Program-made: the position numbers and the translations under genes | DNA from: Bacteroidota bacterium | Lineage (GTDB): Bacteria > Bacteroidota > Bacteroidia > Chitinophagales > Chitinophagaceae | NCBI GenBank assembly: GCA_023427575.1 | Contig: JAEZAY010000037.1 | Span: 1 to 14,943 of the forward strand | DNA length: 14,943 nucleotides | Reading direction: 5' to 3' | Shown here: one piece after another, positions 7,945 through 14,193 of the stretch | Numbering within the stretch: position 1 is the stretch's first letter | How the letters are laid out: the number at the start of each line of letters is the position of its first letter | The notes under the pieces: model-generated | What the model saw: the letters and a program-made list of their open reading frames with translations, nothing else | Told to the model about the DNA's origin: nothing | Databases searched by the model: none

Positions 7945-9114
7945 ATGAATTTTATATCCTCCAAATGGGCAATGCCCCTGATTCTTGCTTCCGCGCTATT
8001 CGCCGGATGTAAAAAAGATCTGGATCCCGGGGTGGTAACTCCTCCGGGCGGACAGCCAGGCCAGATTGTTATCGACTGGAATAAAGCTGCCGACAGCAGT
8101 TCGAAAAATCTGGTGAGCAAATTCTGGAATCCTTCCGGCAATTATTTTAATGAAAAGAACGGCAATACCAATTTTCATTACTGGCCTCAGGCGCATGCGC
8201 TGGACGTATTGATTGATGCGTATCTGCGTACCGGCGATAACCAGTATAAAACGCTTATGGACCAATGGTTCACCGGCGTTAATCAAAAAAACGGCAATAC
8301 TTTCCTGAACGAGTTTTATGACGATATGGAATGGAACGCTCTGGCAATGCTAAGAGCTTTTAAAGCAACCGGCGACCAGAAATACAAAAATGCGGTGGAT
8401 GCCGTCTGGACCGATATCAAAGGCGGATGGAACAATACCATGGGCGGCGGAATCGCCTGGCGGAAAGCAATGCCATATTACAAGAACACGCCGGCCAATG
8501 CTCCGGCCGCCATTCTTGCCGCGCGCTTATACCGCGAATTCAACAATGCCGATGATCTGGCCTGGGCTAAAAAGATCTATTCATGGCAAAAAGAAACGCT
8601 GTACAATAAAAACACTGGTTGGGTTTATGACGGCATTAACAGCGATAATGACGGAAAAAGAAATGAAGCCTGGAAGTTCACCTATAATCAGGGTACTTTT
8701 ATCGGCGCCGCGATTGAACTTTTTAAAATAACCAATGAATCCGGTTATATGAACGACGCGCTGCAGGCAGCAAACTTTACACTTTCCGATAACACCCTTA
8801 CCAACTTTACGGATAATCTTCTCCGTGATGAAGGAGGCGGAGATGGCGGTTTATTCAAAGGCGTGTTTGTCCGTTATTTTACGCAGCTGATCTTAACCGA
8901 TGGCATACTAAGTTCCGATCGTAACAGGTACCTGAATTATCTGAAACATAATGCAACCACATTGTGGAACATTGGTACCGATAAGAACTACCTTTTGTAT
9001 GGCAGTTACTGGAAAAATAAGCCCGGCGCTACTACTGATCTCACAATACAGCTCAGCGGTGCCATGCTGATAGAAGCGGCAGCATTGCTAAAGAAAGAAG
9101 GATATCTTCAGTAA
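7945..9114 (+). CDS. GH76 endo-alpha-1,6-mannanase lipoprotein
   Basis: A 389-aa glycoside hydrolase family 76 enzyme, a retaining endo-alpha-1,6-mannanase that cuts the backbone of fungal mannan. The lipoprotein signal ends F-A-G-C with the lipidated cysteine at 22, followed by KKDLD; lysine plus acidic residues make surface display plausible. The alpha-toroid catalytic domain (about 44-385) carries FHYWPQAHALDVLIDAY, the hallmark YDDMEWNALAMLRAF with the catalytic Asp pair at 126-127, MGGGIAWRK (166-174), KNTPANAPAAI (180-190) and FTYNQGTFIGAAIELF (245-260). The length fits a single-domain enzyme with no added carbohydrate-binding module. It starts 133 bases after the SusE-like gene, beyond the hairpin, and GH92 follows 45 bases downstream. 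It probably produces the alpha-1,6-oligosaccharides that SusCDE imports and GH125 degrades. Confidence 0.93.
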   Translation: MNFISSKWAMPLILASALFAGCKKDLDPGVVTPPGGQPGQIVIDWNKAADSSSKNLVSKFWNPSGNYFNEKNGNTNFHYWPQAHALDVLIDAYLRTGDNQYKTLMDQWFTGVNQKNGNTFLNEFYDDMEWNALAMLRAFKATGDQKYKNAVDAVWTDIKGGWNNTMGGGIAWRKAMPYYKNTPANAPAAILAARLYREFNNADDLAWAKKIYSWQKETLYNKNTGWVYDGINSDNDGKRNEAWKFTYNQGTFIGAAIELFKITNESGYMNDALQAANFTLSDNTLTNFTDNLLRDEGGGDGGLFKGVFVRYFTQLILTDGILSSDRNRYLNYLKHNATTLWNIGTDKNYLLYGSYWKNKPGATTDLTIQLSGAMLIEAAALLKKEGYLQ

Positions 9115-9159
9115 TTCAGCTTCAGTCTCAATTTCTAAATTAAAATCTTGAACGTGGTG

Positions 9160-11337
9160 ATGAACAGAATTTTTTCGGGCCTGATCATTTCGTGCCTATT
9201 TATATTTATTTCCTGCAGCTCTTCAAGGCCCTCGGCTTCCGGCAGCAGTGAATCGCTGACGCAATATGTAAATCCGTTTATCGGATCTGCTCCGCTGCTC
9301 GATCCGAAAGTTATCGGTTATACGCCGCCGCCGAACTGGAGAGTTTGGGCCGGACTAACCTATCCGGGTGCCACCCTTCCAAATGCCATGGTGCAGTTAA
9401 GCCCCATTACCGAATACGGAAGTGGTGCAGGCTATGAGTATGAAGATTCTTTGATTCTTGGTTTCACTCACACCAATAAAGGACATTGGAATCTCTGCAA
9501 TATCCCGGTAATGCCGGTAACAGGCGAAGCCAATGCGAATGGTAAATATGTTTCCCGGTTCAGCCACGACAAAGAATCGGCGGGCCCGGGTTATTACAAT
9601 GTTTACCTCGAAGATTTTCAGGTAGATGTTAACCTAACCGTTTCGCTGCGCGCCGGGTTCCACCGCTACAATTATGCATCAGCCAATGGGAAGAAAATCC
9701 TGTTTGATCTTTCCCGTGCGAATAATAAAGTGATGAACTGGCAGATTCGTAAAGTAGCTGATAATGCGGTGGAAGGATTTCAGCAGGTGCATGAAAACAA
9801 AATCTATTTCTATGCGCAGCTGAATACCAATATAGAAAACCTGGAGGTCAGCGGCAATGGGAAAGACCAGGGCCAGGCACTGATCAATTTGGTGAACAAC
9901 GAAAGCAAATCGGTTGAAATGAAAATCGCACTCAGCTTTGTGAGTGAGAAAAACGCCAAAGAAAACCTGGATGCCGAGCTAGGAAAAAAATCCTTTGAGA
10001 CCGTAAAGGCCGAAGCCAACAATACCTGGGAAGAACTGCTTTCCAAAATTCGCGTGGAAGGTGGAACCGAAAAGCAGCGCCGGATGTTCTATTCCTCTTT
10101 GTATCGGGCATTCCAGTGGCCTTCATTAAAAAGCGATGTGAACGGCGAATTTTTTGATGCCAGGGGCCAGGTGGTAAAAGCGGGCCATCGGTATTATGAT
10201 ATTCCGGCCTTATGGGATACATATCGGAATAAGCTGGTTTTATTATCCATTGTATCGCCACAGGTAACCGCCGATGTGATCAGTTCGCTGAATGATCGCG
10301 GGGTAAAAACCGGGTTTATGCCTACCTTTTTCCATGGCGACCATGCAGCGCCCTTTATTTCAGGCGCTCATGCCAGGGGACTAAAAGGATTTGATGTAAA
10401 GCAGTCATATGAACTGCTGCTGAAAAATGCCACTGTAGAAGGCCGTAGCCGCCCGCATCTGAATGAGTATATAGAGAAAGGTTTTATATCTGATCCGGAT
10501 GTTGCTAACCCGCATGTGGAAACAAAGGCGAAAGCGGGCGTATCAAAAACGCTCGAGTACGCTTACGACGATTATTCACTGGCCCGGCTTGCCGAAAGAT
10601 TAGGTGACAGTGAAAATGCCGCCATGCTGATGAAAAGATCGCAGAACTACCGGAATATGTTCGATCCATCGGTGAATTTTATGCGCGGCAAATTGGCGGA
10701 TGGTTCATGGATCAAAAATTTCGATCCTCAATATCCCTATTATGAATACATGTACCGCGAAGCAAATGCATGGCAGGTTTCATTTTTCGCACCGCATGAT
10801 ATGAAAGGACTGGTTTCATTGTATGGAGGTGAGGCTGCATTTGAAGCGAAACTGGATTCCCTGTTCACTGTTCCCTGGAATCCCAAACACATTGCCCGCA
10901 ATGTATCTTCATTTATCGGTCAATACTGCCATGGCAATCAGCCCGACCATGAGGCGCCGTTCTCGTATTATTTTATAAACAAGCCGGAGAAATCACAAAA
11001 GATCATCGACACGATCCTGAATAATTTATATGGAATTGGTGAGTTTGAACTGGCGCTTTGCGGAATGGATGATGCCGGCGAAATGTCTTCCTGGTATGTA
11101 TGTTCTGCACTGGGGCTTTATCCTTACTCCTCTTCCGATCCCGAGTACCTGGTTACGGTTCCATTATTCGACCGGGTGACCTGGAAAATGGAAAACGGAA
11201 AAGAACTGGTTATTAAAAAAACCGGCAATTCCCGCAAGCTGAAAGCAATCAGTGCCGATGGTAAAAAGCTTGACGGTTATTTCTTACCTCACAACCAGTT
11301 TCAAAATGGAGTTGAGCTGAATATTGAAACGGAATAA
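9160..11337 (+). CDS. GH92 mannosidase-like lipoprotein with Gln at the catalytic-acid position
   Basis: A 725-aa glycoside hydrolase family 92 protein; the family contains Ca2+-dependent inverting exo-alpha-mannosidases. I start at the ATG at 9160; an upstream in-frame TTG (9148) would add four residues before the signal peptide. The lipobox F-I-S-C puts the lipidated cysteine at 19, followed by a Ser-rich segment without acidic residues, suggesting a periplasm-facing lipoprotein. Landmarks are NPFIG (38-42), GATLPNAMVQLSP (70-82), HDKESAGPGYYNVYL (136-150), WDTYRN (from 352) and MDDAGEMSSWYVCSALGLYP with Asp637-Asp638 in the region of the catalytic base. The catalytic-acid motif, normally GNEPSHH, reads G-N-Q-P-D-H-E, giving Gln594 (codon 10939-10941). 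The common GFSHTHLSG motif reads GFTHTNKGHW (101-110). Both changes point to a non-standard substrate, most likely mannose-1-phosphate linkages. It forms a pair with GH76. Confidence 0.93.
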   Translation: MNRIFSGLIISCLFIFISCSSSRPSASGSSESLTQYVNPFIGSAPLLDPKVIGYTPPPNWRVWAGLTYPGATLPNAMVQLSPITEYGSGAGYEYEDSLILGFTHTNKGHWNLCNIPVMPVTGEANANGKYVSRFSHDKESAGPGYYNVYLEDFQVDVNLTVSLRAGFHRYNYASANGKKILFDLSRANNKVMNWQIRKVADNAVEGFQQVHENKIYFYAQLNTNIENLEVSGNGKDQGQALINLVNNESKSVEMKIALSFVSEKNAKENLDAELGKKSFETVKAEANNTWEELLSKIRVEGGTEKQRRMFYSSLYRAFQWPSLKSDVNGEFFDARGQVVKAGHRYYDIPALWDTYRNKLVLLSIVSPQVTADVISSLNDRGVKTGFMPTFFHGDHAAPFISGAHARGLKGFDVKQSYELLLKNATVEGRSRPHLNEYIEKGFISDPDVANPHVETKAKAGVSKTLEYAYDDYSLARLAERLGDSENAAMLMKRSQNYRNMFDPSVNFMRGKLADGSWIKNFDPQYPYYEYMYREANAWQVSFFAPHDMKGLVSLYGGEAAFEAKLDSLFTVPWNPKHIARNVSSFIGQYCHGNQPDHEAPFSYYFINKPEKSQKIIDTILNNLYGIGEFELALCGMDDAGEMSSWYVCSALGLYPYSSSDPEYLVTVPLFDRVTWKMENGKELVIKKTGNSRKLKAISADGKKLDGYFLPHNQFQNGVELNIETE

Positions 11338-11535
11338 TTCTTCCTGAAACAATTCAGAATTTGATATAAAGAATAGGATTTTATTTCTATTTTGTTAAAG
11401 AAAGCCAAAAGCCCGGAACAGGGCGCCCCTTAGGGGTGATAAAGGACTCCCTCATTGCAAACAGGGTGGAAGATCGGGAGTAGGAATGCAGTGGTAGAAT
11501 CCGGTAGTTCCGGAAGAAGGCGGTAACCGTCTGAT
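11338..11535 (+). promoter_or_regulatory. lacI-type gene upstream region with two GC-rich hairpins
   Basis: The 198-base gap between GH92 and the LacI-type gene holds no gene that I can support. An AT-rich stretch with TTG (11361-11363) and TATTTTG (11388-11394) is a weak promoter candidate, one base off the TAnnTTTG pattern and with too long a spacer. After it come two small GC-rich hairpins, GCCC-N6-GGGC (11411-11424) and CCCC-TTA-GGGG (11426-11436). No T tract follows them, so they do not look like a terminator. A short odd palindrome, CGGTAACCG (11521-11529), lies just before the ATG and could be an autoregulatory half-site. Confidence 0.3.
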
Positions 11536-12549
11536 ATGAAAAGAATTTCAATCCGTGATATAGCCCGGGAGGCCGGTGTGGTGCCTTCCACCGTATCTTT
11601 TGTATTAAACGGCAAGGCCAAACAAATGCGGATCAGCGATCGGGTGGCAGAGCGGATTAAAGTTCTTGCTGAGGAACTGGGATACTCACCGCACCATACC
11701 GCCGTGAGTTTGCGAACCGGGAAAAGCAATATTCTTGGTTTGATTGTGGAAGATATCTCCAATGTGTTTTTCGCTTCACTGGCAAAAATAATTGAAGAGG
11801 AAGCTTATAAACTGGGATACAGGATCGTGTATTGTAGCACGGAAAACGATGATAAAAAAGGCTGCGAGCTGATCCGGATGATGAATTTGCAGCAGGTAGA
11901 CGGGCTGATGATTACGCCCTCGCCGGGAATGGAAAAACCCATCAATATGCTCATCAGTGAAGACAAGCCGGTGGTTTTGATGGATCGCTTTTTCCCCGGC
12001 TCCGAAATTCCATATATCCTGGTGGATAATTATGAGGGTGTCAGAACCGGGATGGAGCATTTGTTTAAAAAAGGCTATCGCCGGATCGCATATGTTACCG
12101 TAGACCTGGGCCAGATCCAGATGATCGAAAGGGAACGCGCCTATAAGGAAAGCCTGGAAATTCATTCCATTCCGTTTGAGAAATCCTTGCTTTTAACGCT
12201 GGATTATAATCTGAAAGCGGAACAGGCTGTTGCCGCCATTGGAAAACTGCTGAAAGATAATCCGGATATAGATGCGGTTTTTTTCGCAACCAACTATCTG
12301 GGCGTATATGGGCTGGAGAGTATTAAAAAGCTGGGATTAAAAATTCCGGAAGATATCGCGGTAATTTGTTTTGATGACCATGATATTTTCCGGCTTTTTA
12401 CCCCCGGAATTACTATCGTGCAGCAGCCCATTGAAGAGATCGCCCGAACAGCGGTCCAATTGTTGCTAAAACAGATGGCAAATAAAAACAATCCCAAAGA
12501 TCTGCAGCGTTTGCTGCAGGCCAGGCTTATAGAAAGAGAATCAACCTAA
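11536..12549 (+). CDS. LacI/GalR-family transcriptional regulator
   Basis: A 337-aa regulator of the LacI/GalR family. The N-terminal helix-turn-helix (about 5-24, IRDIAREAGVVPSTVSFVLN) and hinge region (YSPHHTAVSLRTGKS, 50-64) bind DNA. Residues from about 66 form the periplasmic-binding-protein-like effector domain (ILGLIVEDISNVFFASLAKI, VDGLMITPSP, VVLMDRFFPG, GYRRIAYVT, DAVFFATNYLGVYGLESI, ICFDDHDIFRLFTPGITIVQ). An in-frame stop at 11524-11526 fixes the start at 11536. As the only sugar-type regulator in the window, downstream of GH92 on the same strand, it is the likely repressor of the mannan genes, released by a mannan-derived sugar or sugar phosphate. The operator is unknown; the repeats before SusC are the best candidates. 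PULs are more often run by hybrid two-component systems, SusR or ECF/FecR pairs, so LacI control is a minority design. Confidence 0.94.
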   Translation: MKRISIRDIAREAGVVPSTVSFVLNGKAKQMRISDRVAERIKVLAEELGYSPHHTAVSLRTGKSNILGLIVEDISNVFFASLAKIIEEEAYKLGYRIVYCSTENDDKKGCELIRMMNLQQVDGLMITPSPGMEKPINMLISEDKPVVLMDRFFPGSEIPYILVDNYEGVRTGMEHLFKKGYRRIAYVTVDLGQIQMIERERAYKESLEIHSIPFEKSLLLTLDYNLKAEQAVAAIGKLLKDNPDIDAVFFATNYLGVYGLESIKKLGLKIPEDIAVICFDDHDIFRLFTPGITIVQQPIEEIARTAVQLLLKQMANKNNPKDLQRLLQARLIEREST

Positions 12550-12606
12550 AGTATTAAAAATCAAATAATTGAGTTGGGTTTATAATATTTGGAATGGTTT
12601 GAAACC

Positions 12607-12611
12607 GGAGG
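12607..12611 (+). promoter_or_regulatory. Strong Shine-Dalgarno GGAGG before the 61-aa ORF
   Basis: A perfect GGAGG lies 4 bases before the ATG at 12616 and 7 before the second ATG at 12619. Most genes in this window lack such a site, as is normal in Bacteroidota, so its presence supports translation of the short ORF. The spacing slightly favours the second Met. Confidence 0.55.
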
Positions 12612-12615
12612 TTAA

Positions 12616-12801
12616 ATGATGAATGACCAGATTTTAATATTATTGGAAAAATACCTGGAGGGAAATGCCAGTCCGGAAGAAATTCGGGAAGTGGATGCCT
12701 GGTACGACCATTTCGAAAATAAAGCCGATCTGGACCTAAGCAAAGAACAGCCGCCGGGATTAAAATTAGAAAAAACGTTTTTGCAAAATTCACAATCTTA
12801 G
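12616..12801 (+). CDS. Small protein resembling the N-terminal domain of FecR-type anti-sigma factors
   Basis: A 61-aa protein (60 if the second ATG is used), backed by a GGAGG site. Residues 5-40 (ILILLEKYLEGNASPEEIRE, then VDAWYDHFENKADL) match the pattern that opens Bacteroidota FecR-like anti-sigma factors: helix, KYLxGxxSxEE, WYxxF. That cytoplasmic part is the one expected to bind the sigma factor. The protein stops before any transmembrane helix or periplasmic FecR domain. It lies 72 bases upstream of an ECF sigma gene, whereas FecR genes normally follow their sigma gene. Either it is a stand-alone mini anti-sigma protein or a decayed remnant. Reading in the +1 frame near the end adds only about 20 codons to a stop at 12833-12835, so one frameshift would not restore a full FecR. 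The similarity is judged by eye. Confidence 0.55.
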   Translation: MMNDQILILLEKYLEGNASPEEIREVDAWYDHFENKADLDLSKEQPPGLKLEKTFLQNSQS

Positions 12802-12807
12802 TATATT

Positions 12808-12837
12808 AGCTGATCGAATTTGCCATTCGATTTAGCT
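12808..12837 (+). promoter_or_regulatory. Hairpin between the FecR-like ORF and the sigma factor gene
   Basis: ATCGAAT (12813-12819) and ATTCGAT (12825-12831) form a perfect 7-bp stem with a 5-base loop (TTGCC). A second helix, AGCT (12808-12811) with AGCT (12834-12837), extends it across a 1x2 internal loop. There is no T tract, so it is not a standard terminator. It begins 6 bases after the small ORF and ends 36 bases before the sigma-factor ATG. It could be an mRNA structure tuning sigma translation or a dyad operator. Confidence 0.4.
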
Positions 12838-12873
12838 GAACCCGATTAAGAGTGATTTTCCAAAAACGATTGC

Positions 12874-13443
12874 ATGATTACCACATCTCCCAAACTCAGC
12901 CAACTCACCGACCTCCAGCTATTCGAGTTGGTTAAAGAAGACAAAACCGCTGCATTCGACGAATTATACAGCCGCTACTGGGCTCAACTGGTAAACACCG
13001 CTTATAAAAGACTTGATTCGCGCCAAAGAGCGGAAGACCTGGTTCAGGATCTTTTTGTTTCCATTTACAATCGCCGTAAAGTATTACAGATAGAAACCTC
13101 TTTTTCAGCCTATGTGAACAGGGCTTTAAAATTCAGCGTGCTGAATGAAATGAGGTCGAAAATGGTTCGTGACAGGTATCTGGAATCATTTCAGACAGAG
13201 GGGATTACCCGGAACGATCTTACAAGTTCATTCGACACCCGCTTGCTACACGAAAAAATCCAGCAAACGCTGAATATCCTGCCTGAGAAATGTAAGAAAG
13301 CGTTTGTACTAAGCCGTGGGGAACTCCGTTCTTATAAGGATATTTCTCTTCACCTGAACATATCCGTGAGTACCGTCGAAAAGCATATTGTAAAAGCATT
13401 ACGGATCATGCGCACCAATCTTCGTGAATTTCAGTATTCCTGA
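12874..13443 (+). CDS. ECF-type RNA polymerase sigma factor
   Basis: A 189-aa extracytoplasmic-function sigma-70 factor of the kind expanded in Bacteroidota. Region 2 (about 23-95) includes AAFDELYSRYW (26-36), RAEDLVQDLFVSIYNRR (52-68) and ALKFSVLNEMRSK (84-96). Region 4 (about 125-182) includes LPEKCKKAFVLSRGELRSYK and a helix-turn-helix, ISLHLNISVSTVEKHIVKAL (157-176). It directs polymerase to alternative promoters of unknown identity. Sigma factors of this group are usually followed by a FecR anti-sigma gene. Here a TetR gene follows, and the only FecR-like sequence is the 61-aa ORF upstream. The nearby SusC lacks an STN domain, so there is no visible outer-membrane signal input for this factor. 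Confidence 0.93.
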   Translation: MITTSPKLSQLTDLQLFELVKEDKTAAFDELYSRYWAQLVNTAYKRLDSRQRAEDLVQDLFVSIYNRRKVLQIETSFSAYVNRALKFSVLNEMRSKMVRDRYLESFQTEGITRNDLTSSFDTRLLHEKIQQTLNILPEKCKKAFVLSRGELRSYKDISLHLNISVSTVEKHIVKALRIMRTNLREFQYS

Positions 13444-13456
13444 AGACCAGCCGGTT

Positions 13457-13486
13457 TTGTCCAATTTCATTCTTCCCATAAAATTG
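13457..13486 (+). promoter_or_regulatory. Candidate Bacteroidota promoter before the first TetR gene
   Basis: TTG (13457-13459) is separated by exactly 19 bases from TAAAATTG (13479-13486), which differs from the Bacteroidota -7 consensus TAnnTTTG at one position. Transcription would begin about 10 bases before the ATG at 13503. Spacing and one-mismatch -7 box are good, but no experiment supports it. Confidence 0.4.
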
Positions 13487-13502
13487 CTTTTCTTTGGTAA
13501 AC

Positions 13503-14111
13503 ATGTCCCAGGATCAAAAACAGGACGCGATTATCGAAGCTGCCTTAAAGCGATTTGCCCATTTCGGCGTATCGAAAACGACGATGACCGAAATCGCCGG
13601 CGATCTTTCAATCTCAAAAGCTCTTCTTTATTATTATTTTCCCGATAAGCTGAGTCTTTTCATCGCGGTATTTAACCGGATCACATCTGAAAGTACCCGC
13701 AGCAGCTTTCCGCTTATTGATAATGAGCCGGATCCTTTCCGGGCCATTGTCCTGTTTTTGGAACTTCGTACGCAGTTTATTATCAAATACCATAATATTC
13801 TGGAACATCTTAAAAGTTACCATTCCGGCAATTTCCCCACCGGATTAAGCCCCCTGTTTACGCGTCTGAAGCAAAATGAACTGAAACGGATAGAAGGAAT
13901 TCTGGAAAGGGGCCGGGAGCAAAATCTTTTCACATTTACTGAAACCCCGGTAATAGCGGAACTTTTTTATGATTTTCTGGAAGGTTTCCGGCAATTATTA
14001 TATGAAAAAAACAATCGATTTTTCCCTGATAAACAGCAGTTTACAAATATTTTGCAGAAGGAGAAACAATTCGCCCGAATCTTTTTCAACGGTTTAACAT
14101 TGAAAAATTAG
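13503..14111 (+). CDS. TetR-family transcriptional regulator (first of tandem pair)
   Basis: A 202-aa TetR/AcrR-type repressor. The start is placed at the ATG at 13503 (MSQDQKQD); an in-frame TTG at 13494 would add three residues and is less likely. The N-terminal DNA-binding domain spans about residues 6-55, with helix-turn-helix in KTTMTEIAGDLSISKALLYY (25-44) followed by the typical YFPDKLSL. The C-terminal helical ligand-binding domain is divergent, as is normal, so the ligand is unknown. It shares the pattern RFxxFGxxKTTxxEIAxDL and LYYYxxDKxSL with the next gene, and their C-terminal ends also match (HPD/FPD, QF, IFQK/ILQK, IF). The pair therefore looks like a tandem duplication. It follows the sigma gene by 59 bases with its own candidate promoter. 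Confidence 0.93.
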   Translation: MSQDQKQDAIIEAALKRFAHFGVSKTTMTEIAGDLSISKALLYYYFPDKLSLFIAVFNRITSESTRSSFPLIDNEPDPFRAIVLFLELRTQFIIKYHNILEHLKSYHSGNFPTGLSPLFTRLKQNELKRIEGILERGREQNLFTFTETPVIAELFYDFLEGFRQLLYEKNNRFFPDKQQFTNILQKEKQFARIFFNGLTLKN

Positions 14112-14132
14112 GATCGAAATATTTTTTTGCTT

Positions 14133-14171
14133 TACCTTTGACTTTCTAATTTAAATAGTCAGTTGGTCAAA
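14133..14171 (+). promoter_or_regulatory. -7 promoter element and candidate TetR operator before the second TetR gene
   Basis: TACCTTTG (14133-14140) matches the Bacteroidota -7 element TAnnTTTG perfectly; no clear TTG lies at the expected -33 position. Overlapping it is the inverted repeat TGACT-N13-AGTCA (14139-14161), which contains the 8-bp palindrome ATTTAAAT (14149-14156). A wider pair, TTTGAC (14137-14142) and GTCAAA (14166-14171), brackets the same segment. Overlap of promoter and dyad is what an autoregulated TetR gene would show. The second TetR protein is the likely binder. Confidence 0.5.
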
Positions 14172-14193
14172 AAGTAAAAAGGAAGGGATGAGT

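Noticed and set aside
9148..9160. TTG start for GH92
   Set aside because: The ATG at 9160 directly precedes a normal lipoprotein signal; the TTG would add only four residues and is a rarer start.
11411..11438. GC-rich hairpins after GH92 as a terminator
   Set aside because: No T tract follows the stems; the sequence continues GATAAAGG, so rho-independent termination is unlikely.
11430..11762. Reverse-strand ORFs (for example 11430-11762, 11776-12165, 9932-10261)
   Set aside because: They overlap confidently identified + strand genes, show no recognisable motifs and look like antisense shadows.
12562..12591. CAAATA/TATTTG repeat after the LacI gene as a terminator
   Set aside because: The 6-bp stem is all but one A/T pair, has an 18-base loop and lacks a T tract.
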